From Falsiruegeria mediterranea M17 (lineage in GTDB: Bacteria > Pseudomonadota > Alphaproteobacteria > Rhodobacterales > Rhodobacteraceae), in assembly GCF_900302455.1 (NCBI RefSeq), contig NZ_ONZG01000019.1, forward strand, positions 1 to 54,366: a stretch of DNA of 54,366 bases, in the 5' to 3' direction. Made by a program: the position numbers and the translations under genes. Shown piece after piece: positions 11,255 to 20,502 of this stretch (its first letter is position 1; each line of letters opens with the position of its first letter). The notes below the pieces were generated by a model that worked only from the letters and a program-made list of their open reading frames with translations, had not been told where the DNA came from and did no database searches.

Positions 11255-12559
11255 ATGCGGATTGCAATGATTGGAACGGGCTATGTCGGGTTGGTCTCGG
11301 GCGTCTGTTTCTCGGACTTTGGCCATGACGTGATTTGTGTCGACAAGGCAGAAGCCAAGATCGAGATGCTGCAGGCAGGACAGGTGCCAATCTATGAGCC
11401 GGGGCTTGAGGCTCTGATGGCCAAAAACGTGGCCGCGGGGCGGCTGAGTTTCACCACCGATCTGGCGGCGGCCGTGGATGGGGCCGATGCGGTATTCATC
11501 GCCGTGGGCACCCCGACGCGGCGTGGCGACGGGCACGCGGACCTGACCTATGTGATGGCAGCTGCCCAAGAGATCGCACAGGCCATGACCGGCTATACCG
11601 TGGTGGTGACCAAATCCACCGTCCCCCTTGGCACCAATCGTCAGGTGAAACAGACCATCCTCAAGGCCAACCCGCAGGCCGAGTTTGATGTGGCGAGCAA
11701 TCCCGAGTTCCTGCGCGAAGGGGCGGCCATCGACGATTTCATGCACCCCGACCGCGTGGTTGTCGGCGTTCAAAACGAGCGTGCCGCCGAAGTGATGGCC
11801 GACATCTACCGGCCGCTCTACCTGCGCGACTTCCCGATCCTGACCACCGATCTGGAAAGCGCCGAGATGATCAAATACGCGGCCAACGCATTCCTTGCCA
11901 CCAAGATCACCTTCATCAATGAAATCGCCGGACTGTGTGAGCGGGTCGGCGCAGACGTGAAAGAAGTCGCACGTGGCATCGGCCTGGATGGGCGGATCGG
12001 CAACAAATTTCTGCACGCAGGCCCCGGCTATGGCGGCTCGTGTTTTCCCAAGGACACCGCCGCCCTGGCGCGCATCGGTCAGGACCACGCCTATCCGATG
12101 CAGATCACCGAGACGGTCATGCGCGTCAATGACGAGGTCAAGAACCGCATGGTCGAAAAGCTGCGCGATGCGCTGGATGGATCGTTCAACGGCAAGACCG
12201 TGGCGGTGCTGGGGGTGACCTTCAAACCCAACACAGACGACATGCGCGACGCCCCCAGCCTGACCATCGTGCCGGCCCTGATTGGTGGCGGCGCCAAGGT
12301 GCGCGTGGTGGACCCGCAGGGCTTTGCCGAGGGCGAAGACCTGCTGCCGGGTGTGAAGTGGATGGACGATCCCTATCACGCTGTGCGCAACGCCGATCTG
12401 GTGGTGCTGCTGACCGAGTGGAACGAATTCCGGGCGCTGGATCTCAAGCAGATGGCCAAGAAGATGGAAACGCCCCGCATGGTCGACCTGCGCAACATCT
12501 ACACCGAGAAATCCGCCAAGCGGGCCGGGTTTGAAATGTACCTTGGGGTGGGGCGGTAA
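11255..12559 (+). CDS. ugd: UDP-glucose 6-dehydrogenase
   Basis: Oxidises UDP-glucose to UDP-glucuronate with NAD+ in the cytoplasm. 434 residues, normal for the family. The N-terminal NAD-binding motif is MIGTGYVGLVSG; substrate-binding and catalytic segments follow, with the catalytic Cys in GPGYGGSCFPKD near residue 262, then the C-terminal UDP-binding domain (GVTFKPNTDDMRDAPS). An AGAGG ribosome site lies just upstream of ATG 11255. Its product feeds the upstream epimerase and its substrate comes from galU at 25544, all within the window. A bidirectional terminator follows. Confidence 0.96.
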   Translation: MRIAMIGTGYVGLVSGVCFSDFGHDVICVDKAEAKIEMLQAGQVPIYEPGLEALMAKNVAAGRLSFTTDLAAAVDGADAVFIAVGTPTRRGDGHADLTYVMAAAQEIAQAMTGYTVVVTKSTVPLGTNRQVKQTILKANPQAEFDVASNPEFLREGAAIDDFMHPDRVVVGVQNERAAEVMADIYRPLYLRDFPILTTDLESAEMIKYAANAFLATKITFINEIAGLCERVGADVKEVARGIGLDGRIGNKFLHAGPGYGGSCFPKDTAALARIGQDHAYPMQITETVMRVNDEVKNRMVEKLRDALDGSFNGKTVAVLGVTFKPNTDDMRDAPSLTIVPALIGGGAKVRVVDPQGFAEGEDLLPGVKWMDDPYHAVRNADLVVLLTEWNEFRALDLKQMAKKMETPRMVDLRNIYTEKSAKRAGFEMYLGVGR

Positions 12560-12572
12560 TCCCTAACGAAAC

Positions 12573-12588
12573 GTTTCGCGCGCGAAAC
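12573..12588. promoter_or_regulatory. Candidate parS partition site (16-bp palindrome)
   Basis: GTTTCGCGCGCGAAAC is a perfect 16-bp palindrome and fits the GTTNNNNGCNNNNAAC pattern of parS sites in alphaproteobacterial repABC-type plasmids. It overlaps a second palindrome, CGAAACGTTTCG (12567-12578), giving three half-sites. It lies about 78 bp beyond the parB stop codon, in a noncoding gap. Assignment as parS is an inference. Confidence 0.5.
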
Positions 12589-12614
12589 AAATAGACTCGA
12601 TTAGGGTCTAATCA

Positions 12615-12648
12615 AAGGGGGTGCCGCACAATCCTGCGACACCCCCTT
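12615..12648. terminator. Bidirectional terminator between ugd and parB
   Basis: Hairpin with outer arms 12615-12623 and 12640-12648 (AAGGGGGTG/CACCCCCTT) and a four-pair inner helix after one mismatch. It sits between two convergent genes and has A or T residues at each outer edge. Confidence 0.7.
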
Positions 12649-12665
12649 CATCATTTCAAAAGCGA

Positions 12666-13727
12666 TCAGGCGCGGCGGATGGCGTCCTGGATCAGTTCGA
12701 CCAAGGCCTCGGTCACACCGTCGCCGACCAGCTCAATACGGCTCTGATCCGGGGTAAACCGCATCTCGATCCCAGCTGTCACTTGCGTGATGATGCGCTC
12801 GCCCTTGGCCGGGTTCTGCGCGGTCGAGCGGATGCGGGGCCGTGGAGCAGGCTCGGGGTCTGCCGCCGGGGCAGGGGGCTGGCGTTCCGTGACAGCCTGG
12901 GCCAGGACCCGCATCTCGGCGCCGGCACTGTCACGAGGCGTCTCTTTCAACCGCTCTTTCAGTGCATCCGCGAACCCGGGGTCCCGCACCATCTCGCGCG
13001 CAAGCGCCAGACCCAGCTTTTCGCTGATCGCCGAGGGGTACCAGAGCGTCGCGTCAAAGGCATCGACCAGCATCATGAAGGTGCCAATTTTTGACCGCTT
13101 GGACCGGGTGGCATTGGCAAAGAGCCCCTGCAGGGCGGCGCGCTGTGTCGGATAGACCTCTTCCTTCATCGCCCGCACGGCAATGCGGGCGCGCTCGTAA
13201 TGGCTCAGGTTCACCCGGATTTCGTTTTCTTCGACCATCGCCACATAAGCATCCTGGGCGGTATCCGGCGTGATCACCATGGCGCGGACCTTGGCAAATT
13301 TCGGGTCTGATGTCTCTTTGTAGAGTCTTTTCAGCGCCGTCAGCCGTCGCCAGCCCGAGATCAGACCATGGGTCCGCCCACCGGCTGCGTCAGGCAGGGC
13401 AACCACCTCGACCGGCATCTGCTGGCCGCGCGCGCGCAAGCTTTCGACAAGCGACTCCATCTCTTCTTCGTTCTGCTCCAGACGATCGCGCACCAGGTGG
13501 CGTTCGTCGATCACATCCAGATCCAGCAGTTCCAGCATCCGCCCCTCGGCGCGCGCCGTCGCCAGTGCTTCACTCACCTCGGCAAGTGCCGCCGTCGCCG
13601 AGGCTTCGCCCGCCACTTGCGCGATTGGGGCGTTCATACCCACCGGCATCGCCTTGGTTTCGGGTGCGGCTTGTGATGTGCCCAGAAAGCCGGGTTGGGC
13701 GGGGGTCAGCCGTTTGCGTTTTGCCAT
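12666..13727 (-). CDS. parB: Plasmid partition protein ParB
   Basis: Centromere-binding partition protein of a ParA/ParB system. 353 residues. The ParB/Spo0J-type nuclease-like domain lies in the first half (LLDLDVIDERHLVRDRLEQ; the box with LISGWRRLTALKRL), followed by helical DNA-binding sequence (NEIRVNLSHYERARIAVRA) and a C-terminal dimerisation tail ending ALVELIQDAIRRA. It follows parA by 34 bp on the same strand and almost certainly forms an operon with it. A candidate parS lies just past its 3' end. Confidence 0.9.
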   Translation of the reverse strand: MAKRKRLTPAQPGFLGTSQAAPETKAMPVGMNAPIAQVAGEASATAALAEVSEALATARAEGRMLELLDLDVIDERHLVRDRLEQNEEEMESLVESLRARGQQMPVEVVALPDAAGGRTHGLISGWRRLTALKRLYKETSDPKFAKVRAMVITPDTAQDAYVAMVEENEIRVNLSHYERARIAVRAMKEEVYPTQRAALQGLFANATRSKRSKIGTFMMLVDAFDATLWYPSAISEKLGLALAREMVRDPGFADALKERLKETPRDSAGAEMRVLAQAVTERQPPAPAADPEPAPRPRIRSTAQNPAKGERIITQVTAGIEMRFTPDQSRIELVGDGVTEALVELIQDAIRRA

Positions 13728-13761
13728 ATCTGCTCCTCCGAATAGCCCTTGTTAGGGTCTG

Positions 13762-15150
13762 TTATTCTGCAGCTTGTTGTGCGTCGAGTTCGCCACGCCG
13801 CCAGACACCCAGAAGCAGGCGCTTGAAGGCGGCATAGGTGGCGTCGAATGTTTCGCGGCCGCGCGCATAGGTCTCGCGGTTGAAATCGCGGTAATCGGCC
13901 TCGTAGATGCCATTCACCTGCTCGCCAGCCTGGCCAATGAGGGCGGTGAAATCCTGTCGGTGGGGGGACAAGGTTTTGCCCAGATAAGCCTGCATCAGAG
14001 CCGAAAGTTCGCCCTGTTGCGCGCCGTCATATCGGGTGATCACCGTGCGCACCGCGTCCCATTCAAAGCCCATTTCGGGTCGCCCCAGGGCACGGGCGGC
14101 GATATTCTCGCCATCCTCGATGCTGGCAAAGGTGGAATGCAGCATGTCGAAAAAGCGCCCCGTGCTGTCGAACTCCAGAAACGATGCCCCCATGGGCACC
14201 AGCAGGATGTCCGCCGCCGCCAGCCCGTTGATGGTCAGATAGCCAAGCGCCGGGGGCGTATCGATGAATACGAGATCATAGTCATCAAGGACACCATCCG
14301 CCTCGAGCCGGTCAGTGAGCGCATCCCACAGCTTCCAGCCGCGCGCCTGCATGCGCCAGACCGGGATCTGGAATTCCGCCCAATAGAGGTTCAGCTGCGC
14401 GCCGATAAGGTCGATGTTGGGCCAATGGGTGGATTGGATGACGTCACGCGCTGTCATGTCCATGGCGGCGCTCAGCGCCTCGTCCAGGGGCTGTGGCGCG
14501 TCTCCACGATCCAGGCGGCGCTGGTTCTCGATGCGCAGATACTCGCCATAGTGGCGCGCCAGCAGCGGGAAGGCGGTGTGCCACTCATCCTCGACCCGGC
14601 CACCAAAGATCGACGTCATCGATCCCTGGCTGTCCAGATCCACCACCAGCACCTTGTAGCCATCCAGAGCCGCCGACATGGCCAGATGCGCCGCCGTGGA
14701 TGTCTTGCCGACGCCGCCCTTGAAGTTTGCCACTGCCACCAGTTTGGCGGGTTGCCCGGCGGGCCGATAGGGGAGGTAGTTCTTGGCCTTTGACCCTTGC
14801 GCGCCAAAGAACGCCCTGAGCCGCAGCACCTCATCCAGGGTGAACCACTTGGCGCCGCCCTCGGTCTCGGACTGGCCCTGGGGCAAGTCGGGGTTCTGCT
14901 TGAGCACGCGGCGGAAATGGGCCTGGGCCACGGGGATCAGATAGCGGGTGATCTCCCATGTGGAAAACAGGCGCAGGGATTTGCGCCCTTCCTCATCCAT
15001 ACCCCGGCTGGCCAGGTCCGCCCGACCCCGGGTGCAGGCCTCGGCAATCTCGGCAAAGCCGCCTGTGTCTGTGGGTAAGTCCAGCTCGGCCAGGGCCGCG
15101 TCGGGGTCGATGTTGAAATAGGGGGGCAGAGAGGTGCTGTCCTTGGCCAT
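13762..15150 (-). CDS. parA: Plasmid partition ATPase ParA
   Basis: ATP-dependent plasmid-segregation motor, 462 residues. An N-terminal extension of about 130 residues (likely DNA-binding/autorepressor, as in large type Ia ParA/SopA proteins) precedes the deviant Walker A motif NFKGGVGKTSTAAHL near residue 140, LVVDLDSQGSMTS, and LVFIDTPPALGYLTING. The frame is open to 15216, but ATG 15150 gives MAKDSTSLPPYFN and leaves room for the divergent origin region. It is divergent from repA across about 456 bp of noncoding DNA and upstream of parB. Large type Ia ParAs usually repress their own promoter, so it may do so here. Confidence 0.92.
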   Translation of the reverse strand: MAKDSTSLPPYFNIDPDAALAELDLPTDTGGFAEIAEACTRGRADLASRGMDEEGRKSLRLFSTWEITRYLIPVAQAHFRRVLKQNPDLPQGQSETEGGAKWFTLDEVLRLRAFFGAQGSKAKNYLPYRPAGQPAKLVAVANFKGGVGKTSTAAHLAMSAALDGYKVLVVDLDSQGSMTSIFGGRVEDEWHTAFPLLARHYGEYLRIENQRRLDRGDAPQPLDEALSAAMDMTARDVIQSTHWPNIDLIGAQLNLYWAEFQIPVWRMQARGWKLWDALTDRLEADGVLDDYDLVFIDTPPALGYLTINGLAAADILLVPMGASFLEFDSTGRFFDMLHSTFASIEDGENIAARALGRPEMGFEWDAVRTVITRYDGAQQGELSALMQAYLGKTLSPHRQDFTALIGQAGEQVNGIYEADYRDFNRETYARGRETFDATYAAFKRLLLGVWRRGELDAQQAAE

Positions 15151-15412
15151 GGGGGAACCTGTTTGAAATCCGCTCGATGTGCTGTGTTTTCCCCATGATA
15201 CCGAAAAAGGCGACACATGAAAGGAAAACGCGCAGGTCGTTTGAATTTTCTCAGCAAAATAAGGGGATGGTGGTGCGAATATAGCGCAAGCTTGGGTGTG
15301 GTGAAACTTTTTTGGCTTGTTAGTTTTGTGTTATCTATCAGTTACAGGACATGTCTTTCCGGGAAATTTCCTTTTGAATCAAACAGCAAAGGTCAAAATC
15401 TTGGTAAGTAAC

Positions 15413-15478
15413 GACTCTGAAACCCCGATAAGGTGACTCTGAACCCCCGATGAAGTGACTCCGAACCCCCGTTGTCAG
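15413..15478 (+). repeat. Three tandem 22-bp iterons
   Basis: Tandem units at 15413-15434, 15435-15456 and 15457-15478, each starting GACTCTGAACCCCCGAT or a close variant (one to two changes in the first 17 positions). The 22-bp spacing is two helical turns, as for RepA iterons. Units 1 and 2 are most alike; unit 3 diverges at its 3' end. Confidence 0.8.
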
Positions 15479-15493
15479 ATGCTTGTCTGGGCT

Positions 15494-15502
15494 TGTGGAT
15501 AA
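15494..15502 (-). promoter_or_regulatory. DnaA box
   Basis: TGTGGATAA, the exact complement of the DnaA consensus TTATCCACA, located 15 bp after the last iteron and about 100 bp before repA. Confidence 0.65.
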
Positions 15503-15606
15503 CTCTAGGGTGGCGTTACTAAAACCACGAAAGAAAACGAGCCCTAAACGAGTCGGCCAACCGACCACCAAAAGGGGCCGAGCAGACAAGAGCCGGGGCA
15601 GGGCCA

Positions 15607-16623
15607 ATGAGCAGGGCAGTGACAGCAGCGGGGGGGCTATTGCCGGACCGCCATCAACAGGGCGATTTTTTCGTCTGCGATATTTTTGACGCGATCCCCA
15701 AGGATGATCTCGCCAGCATGGAGCATCCGCTGTTCTCGCTGGCGACCCGGCCGGATCGGCGCATCCTGCAATATGATCACAACGGCACCGAGATCACTGT
15801 GACCCCGTCGGTCAAGGGGCTGGCCACGATCCACGACAAGGACATCCTGATCTTTTGCATCAGCCAGCTGATGGCGGCGATCAATGCTGGCCGCACCGTC
15901 AGCCGCACGCTGCAGCTCAAGGCGCATGATCTGCTGGTGGCCACCAACCGCGAAACCTCTGGCGATGCCTACCGCCGCCTGCGCGAGGCGTTTGAACGAC
16001 TGGCGGGCACCCGCATCACCACCAACATCGTCACCGGCGAGAAAGAGACGACGACGGGCTTTGGCCTGATCGAGAGCTGGGAGATCGTGCGCAAATCGCG
16101 CGGCGGCCGAATGGTCAGCGTGGCGGTGACGCTGTCGGATTGGCTGTTTCGCGCGGTGGTGTCGAAATCTGTGCTGACGCTGAGCCGCGATTACTTCCGC
16201 CTGCGCAAACCGCTGGAGCGGCGGATCTATGAGCTCGCGCGCAAACACTGTGGGCGCCAGCCGTCCTGGACGGTGTCGGTCGACACGCTGCTGAAAAAAT
16301 CTGGCAGCGCCTCGCCCCGGCGTGTGTTCCGCAAGATGCTGCGCGACATGATCGAGGCCGACCACTTGCCGGATTATGAGATGTCTGAGGAGCCCGGCGA
16401 CCTGATGCGCTTCACCCCGCGTGGGGGGCTGGTGAGTTCCGACACGCCGCCGCCGACACTCAGCGCCGAGGCCGTCGAAGAGGCCCGCCGCCTGATGCCG
16501 GGCGCGGATGTCTATGCGCTCGAGGCGGAATGGCGCGGGGTCTGGGCGCGCTCAGGCAGCCCCCGCCTGCGCAAGCCCGATGCAGCCTTCCTGGGCTGGG
16601 TGAAAAAACGCGCCAGCCGGTGA
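15607..16623 (+). CDS. repA: RepA-type plasmid replication initiator (RPA family)
   Basis: Initiator that should bind the adjacent iterons. 338 residues. It matches the replication initiator protein A family (Pfam RPA, PF10134) common on Rhodobacteraceae plasmids: LPDRHQQGDFFVCDIFDA at residues 12-29, MEHPLFSLATRPDRRI, then two winged-helix-type segments (SGDAYRRLREAFERLAGTRI; RKPLERRIYELARKHCGRQ). ATG 15607 has only a weak ribosome site. The frame is open back to 15523 without an obvious start, and an overlapping frame upstream encodes a basic stretch, so the exact N-terminus is uncertain. The rmlC gene starts only 73 bp downstream, tying the rhamnose genes directly to the replicon core. Sub-type (perhaps RepA-I) would need a phylogeny. 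Confidence 0.9.
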   Translation: MSRAVTAAGGLLPDRHQQGDFFVCDIFDAIPKDDLASMEHPLFSLATRPDRRILQYDHNGTEITVTPSVKGLATIHDKDILIFCISQLMAAINAGRTVSRTLQLKAHDLLVATNRETSGDAYRRLREAFERLAGTRITTNIVTGEKETTTGFGLIESWEIVRKSRGGRMVSVAVTLSDWLFRAVVSKSVLTLSRDYFRLRKPLERRIYELARKHCGRQPSWTVSVDTLLKKSGSASPRRVFRKMLRDMIEADHLPDYEMSEEPGDLMRFTPRGGLVSSDTPPPTLSAEAVEEARRLMPGADVYALEAEWRGVWARSGSPRLRKPDAAFLGWVKKRASR

Positions 16624-16696
16624 CAGATCGGTGACATCTCCCGGGTCATCTTGGTAGAGGTCCGGATAGGACAATTTTGAACGAGGTGATTTGCAG

Positions 16697-17251
16697 ATGC
16701 AGGTAGAGCAGACCGCATTGCCAGGGGTGCTGATCCTGACGCCCCAGCGATTTGGCGACGCGCGCGGGTTCTTTTCCGAAAGCTGGAACAGACAGCGCAT
16801 GGCCGAGCACGGCATCACGCTGGAGTTTGTGCAGGACAATCATTCACTCTCGGCCACCCCTGGCACCATCCGGGGCCTGCATTTCCAATCGCCGCCCCAT
16901 GCCCAGGACAAGCTGGTGCGCTGCGGGCGCGGGGCGCTGTTTGATGTGGCGGTCGACATCCGCAAGGGCTCACCCACCTATGGGCAATGGGTGGGGGTTG
17001 AGCTGAGCGCGGAAAACGGCAAGCAGCTTCTGGTGCCCAAGGGGTTCCTGCATGGCTTTGTCACCAAGGCCCCGGATACCGAGATCTGCTACAAATGCAC
17101 CGACTACTACGCGCCCGAGTGTGACGGCGCGGTCCGCTGGGACAGCTGCGGCATAGACTGGGGCTTTGACGGCGACCCGGTGCTGTCGGACAAGGACAAG
17201 GCGGCGCCTGCGCTTGCTGATTTCGACAGTCCGTTCGTGTGGGAGGGGTAG
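16697..17251 (+). CDS. rmlC: dTDP-4-dehydrorhamnose 3,5-epimerase
   Basis: Third step of dTDP-L-rhamnose synthesis. 184 residues, the usual cupin-fold length. Motifs: FGDARGFFSESWN near the start, FVQDNHSLS, GTIRGLHFQSPPHAQDKLVRC with the catalytic His, and the FLHGF segment. A GAGG ribosome site at 16683-16686 sits about 10 bp before ATG 16697; a TTG at 16691 is possible but too close. The rmlB start follows 3 bp after the stop, so the two are cotranscribed. Confidence 0.97.
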   Translation: MQVEQTALPGVLILTPQRFGDARGFFSESWNRQRMAEHGITLEFVQDNHSLSATPGTIRGLHFQSPPHAQDKLVRCGRGALFDVAVDIRKGSPTYGQWVGVELSAENGKQLLVPKGFLHGFVTKAPDTEICYKCTDYYAPECDGAVRWDSCGIDWGFDGDPVLSDKDKAAPALADFDSPFVWEG

Positions 17252-17254
17252 GTC

Positions 17255-18295
17255 ATGCGTTTGATCGTAACCGGCGGGGCCGGGTTCATCGGATCGGCTG
17301 TGGTGCGCCAGGCGGTGGCGGCGGGGCATGAGGTTCTGAACCTTGATGCGCTCACCTATGCGGCCTGTCTGGACAATGTGGCCAGTGTCGCTGATAGAGC
17401 CAATTACACCTTTTTAGAGGCTGATATTCGCGACCGTGCAGCGATGGATCAGGCCTTTGCCGACCATCAGCCCGACGCCATCATGCATCTGGCGGCCGAG
17501 TCCCATGTGGACCGGTCAATCGACGGGCCGGGCACCTTTATCGAGACCAACATCACCGGCACGTATACGCTGCTCGAAGCCGCCCGCGCCTATTGGCTGG
17601 GGCAGGGCAAGCCCGAGGGCTTTCGGTTTCATCATATCTCGACCGATGAGGTCTATGGCTCGCTGGGGGACACCGGCCAGTTCACCGAAGACACAGCTTA
17701 TGATCCCCGCTCGCCTTATTCGGCCTCCAAGGCGGCCAGCGATCATCTGGTGCGCGCCTGGGCCGAGACCTATGGCCTGCCGGTGGTGTTGACCAATTGC
17801 TCGAACAACTACGGGCCATACCATTTCCCCGAAAAGCTGATCCCGGTGGTGATCTTGAACGCACTGGCAGGCAAACCGCTGCCGATCTACGGAGACGGCT
17901 CTAACGTTCGCGATTGGCTCTATGTCGAGGATCACGCCGACGCGCTCTTGACCGTGTTGCAGCGCGGAGAGTTGGGCCGGTCCTACAACATCGGCGGCGA
18001 GAACGAGCGCTCGAACCTGGAGCTGGTGCAGACGATCTGTGCCATCCTCGATCGGCTCAAACCCGGCCCGCATCCCTATGCCGATCTCATCACCTTTGTC
18101 ACCGACCGCCCCGGCCATGACGCGCGCTATGCCATCGATCCCACGCGCATCCGCGAGGAACTGGGTTGGCGGCCGTCGGTGACGGTGGAAGAGGGGCTGG
18201 AGAAGACCGTGCGCTGGTATCTGGACAACGAGGCCTGGTGGCGCGCCCTGCAGGATCGTCAGGGTGTGGGGCAGCGGCTGGGGGTCAAGGCGTAG
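17255..18295 (+). CDS. rmlB: dTDP-glucose 4,6-dehydratase
   Basis: Second step of dTDP-L-rhamnose synthesis, NAD+-dependent. 346 residues. [11 protein letters not shown] at the N-terminus, [15 protein letters not shown], the [13 protein letters not shown] active-site segment near residue 128, catalytic YSASK near residue 155, and [15 protein letters not shown] are all diagnostic of RmlB. It is preceded by rmlC with a 3-bp gap. Its stop is 32 bp from the stop of the convergent UDP-GlcNAc 2-epimerase gene, which separates rmlCB from rmlDA. Confidence 0.97.
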   Translation: MRLIVTGGAGFIGSAVVRQAVAAGHEVLNLDALTYAACLDNVASVADRANYTFLEADIRDRAAMDQAFADHQPDAIMHLAAESHVDRSIDGPGTFIETNITGTYTLLEAARAYWLGQGKPEGFRFHHISTDEVYGSLGDTGQFTEDTAYDPRSPYSASKAASDHLVRAWAETYGLPVVLTNCSNNYGPYHFPEKLIPVVILNALAGKPLPIYGDGSNVRDWLYVEDHADALLTVLQRGELGRSYNIGGENERSNLELVQTICAILDRLKPGPHPYADLITFVTDRPGHDARYAIDPTRIREELGWRPSVTVEEGLEKTVRWYLDNEAWWRALQDRQGVGQRLGVKA

Positions 18296-18327
18296 CCTGC
18301 CCCTTCATCTTTCCCAAGCCGCCTGCA

Positions 18328-19443
18328 TCACGGTTCCAGGAATGTGCGCAGACATTGCGCCACCCGCTCGGCGGTCAGCCCGTCCCATAGGGGGATGTCC
18401 TGGATCTGACGCCCTGCGGCCAGGGCCTTGGTGATGACGCTCTGGTAATTGTGGATCGAGATCAGGTGATTGGACCCGGCCTCGATGGTCTGGGGCCGTT
18501 CGGTGTTGTCGCGGAAGGTAAAGCAGAGCCGTTTGAGGAACGCCGCCTCTTCCTGCACGCCGCCGGAATCGGTGAGCACAAATTCGGACCGGGCGATCAG
18601 GTGGATGAAGTCGATATAGGGGATCGGATCACATAAGCGCAGCCAATCCTGTCCGGTGAACTTTTCGGTCAGGCCAAAGGCCTCGATATTGGCGCGGGTG
18701 CGGGGATGCACGGGAAACAGCAATGGGTGATGGCGGGCGACGTTTTTCAGCACCCCGTACAGCTGTTCCAGCGCCTGCGCGCTGTCGACATTTGACGGCC
18801 GGTGAAAGGTGCAGAGCGCAAACCGTTCCAGGTCCAGCTGATCCAGGATCGCCGGGCGATACTCTGCGCGATAGATATGCATCAGCGTGTCGATCATGAT
18901 GTTGCCGACCAGCTGGGTGCGCTTGATGGCGCGCCCCTCGCCATAGACCAGGTTGTCCATCGCCGCCTGCGAAGGGGGCAGATGCAGGTCCGAGATGGAA
19001 TCGATCAGCATCCGGTTCAGCTCTTCGGGCATGGTTTCATCAAACGATCGCAACCCCGCCTCGAGATGCGCCACCGGCACGCCTGCGCGCCGCGCCGCGA
19101 TGGTGGCCGCAAGCGAGGCATCCACATCGCCAGGCACCACTATCAAATCGGGCATCAGATCGGGCATCTGGTCCGGTCCGGCCTGGGTGATGAAATCATG
19201 CACCTTGTCGGCAATGATCCCCAGCCTGCGCATCGGGCTGCCGCCGCCCTCCAGCACGATGGTGTCGTCAAATTCGGGGATGCCAAGCGAGCGGGCAATT
19301 TCGGTGGTCATTGGTCCGGGGGGATGCTGGGCCACATAGAGCAGGCGCACCTCGCACCAGCCCTGCTGTTTGAGGCACAGGTAGAGCGGCGCAATCTTGA
19401 TGAAATTCGGCCGCGTGGCCGCAACCAGTGTAATGCGCCGCAT
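18328..19443 (-). CDS. wecB: UDP-N-acetylglucosamine 2-epimerase (non-hydrolysing)
   Basis: Converts UDP-GlcNAc to UDP-ManNAc. 371 residues. Family motifs: AATRPNFIKIAPL at the N-terminus, HLEAGLRSFD, PEELNRMLIDSISD, TFHRPSNVD and TDSGGVQEEAAFLK followed by RDNTERPQTIEAG. The usual GDTTT segment reads GDVDA here, so substrate preference could differ from classical WecB. ATG 19443 (MRRITLVAATRP) was preferred to an upstream in-frame start at 19467. The gene is inverted inside the rhamnose cluster, between rmlB and rmlD, and is transcribed divergently from rmlD. Confidence 0.88.
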   Translation of the reverse strand: MRRITLVAATRPNFIKIAPLYLCLKQQGWCEVRLLYVAQHPPGPMTTEIARSLGIPEFDDTIVLEGGGSPMRRLGIIADKVHDFITQAGPDQMPDLMPDLIVVPGDVDASLAATIAARRAGVPVAHLEAGLRSFDETMPEELNRMLIDSISDLHLPPSQAAMDNLVYGEGRAIKRTQLVGNIMIDTLMHIYRAEYRPAILDQLDLERFALCTFHRPSNVDSAQALEQLYGVLKNVARHHPLLFPVHPRTRANIEAFGLTEKFTGQDWLRLCDPIPYIDFIHLIARSEFVLTDSGGVQEEAAFLKRLCFTFRDNTERPQTIEAGSNHLISIHNYQSVITKALAAGRQIQDIPLWDGLTAERVAQCLRTFLEP

Positions 19444-19656
19444 GGGCGGTCTCCTTCGTGGTGCCATCTGTCATGGCGACGTGCCGCCCAGTGGTAGCAG
19501 CATCCGGCCCGGATCGGAATGCCATGGATGGCCAGAGATATGTCCTGGGTATCCAGCCCGGGAAAGGGCGGGATGCTGGGCATTCAGCATTGGATTTTTT
19601 CTGTGAAATGGGGCATTTGGACAAGAGATAATAATTTAAGCAACACGAGCAGAGAC

Positions 19657-20502
19657 GTGAACATTTTGATCTTTGGCCAGACCGGGCAGGTGGCGCGGGA
19701 ACTGGCGATGTATGAGGGCGTGACCTGTGTGGACCGGGCGGCGGCGGATCTGGAGGATCCAGGCGCCTGTGCCGCGCTGATTGCCGCGCGGCGTCCCGAT
19801 GCGGTGATCAATGCCGCTGCTTATACAGCCGTCGACAAGGCCGAAGAGGACGAGGCGCGCGCCACTGTGATCAATGGCGATGCCCCCGGTGCCATGGCGC
19901 GGGCCTGTGCCGATCTGGGCGTGCCTTTCGTCTCTATTTCGACGGATTACGTGTTTTCCGGGACGGGCACGCGCGCCTGGCAGGAGGCGGATCCGACCGG
20001 CCCCCTGGGCGCCTATGGGCGTTCCAAGCTGAAGGGCGAGCACCTGGTGCAGGCAGCCGGTGGGGCCTATGCGATCCTGCGCACCTCCTGGGTGGTGTCG
20101 GCTCATGGGCATAACTTCGTCAAGACCATGCTGCGGCTGGGGGCCGAACGGGATGCGCTGACCATTGTGGGTGATCAGATCGGTGGGCCAACGCCTGCGC
20201 GTGATATTGCGGCGGCCTGCATGGAAATCGCCCGGCAGCTGGCGGATGATCCGGGCAAGGCGGGGATCTATCATTTTGCGGGCGCCCCAAACGTGAGCTG
20301 GGCAGATTTCGCGCGCGAAACATTTGCTGTTGCGGGATTGACCTGTGCGGTTACGGATATTCCTAGCTCCGATTACCCCACACCAGCACAGCGACCGCTG
20401 AATTCGCGACTGGATTGTGATAGACTAGAGACTGTTTTTGGCCTCAGGCGCCCTGATTGGCGCGTCGGGCTGCAAGATATTGTAAAAGAGGTATCCGTAT
20501 GA
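19657..20502 (+). CDS. rmlD: dTDP-4-dehydrorhamnose reductase
   Basis: Final step of dTDP-L-rhamnose synthesis, NAD(P)H-dependent. 281 residues with a GTG start ([17 protein letters not shown]), chosen because it begins directly at the Rossmann strand and matches family length. Motifs: [22 protein letters not shown], catalytic YGRSK near residue 120, and [17 protein letters not shown]. Its stop overlaps the rmlA start by four bases (ATGA), indicating translational coupling. The coding sequence contains a palindrome nearly identical to the candidate parS site. Confidence 0.96.
   Translation: MNILIFGQTGQVARELAMYEGVTCVDRAAADLEDPGACAALIAARRPDAVINAAAYTAVDKAEEDEARATVINGDAPGAMARACADLGVPFVSISTDYVFSGTGTRAWQEADPTGPLGAYGRSKLKGEHLVQAAGGAYAILRTSWVVSAHGHNFVKTMLRLGAERDALTIVGDQIGGPTPARDIAAACMEIARQLADDPGKAGIYHFAGAPNVSWADFARETFAVAGLTCAVTDIPSSDYPTPAQRPLNSRLDCDRLETVFGLRRPDWRVGLQDIVKEVSV
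20306..20321. promoter_or_regulatory. Second copy of the parS-like palindrome, inside rmlD
   Basis: ATTTCGCGCGCGAAAC differs from the 12573-12588 palindrome only at its first base and keeps the 14-bp palindromic core (20307-20320). It encodes part of rmlD, so it may be chance in a GC-rich gene or a secondary ParB site. Confidence 0.3.

Larger units (their letters stand above)
15151..15606. other. Probable replication origin region between parA and repA
   Basis: 456 bp without a convincing gene. It holds an AT-rich tract (about 15290-15400), the palindrome GGAAATTTCC (15362-15371), three 22-bp iterons (15413-15478) and a perfect DnaA box (15494-15502), immediately upstream of the initiator gene. 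These are the expected parts of an iteron-controlled origin and of the divergent parA/repA promoters. Origin function is inferred from layout. Confidence 0.7.

Noticed and set aside
15483-15689. Small basic ORF overlapping the repA start
   Set aside because: It is in another frame, has no ribosome site and overlaps the initiator gene. I kept only the note that the repA N-terminus is uncertain.
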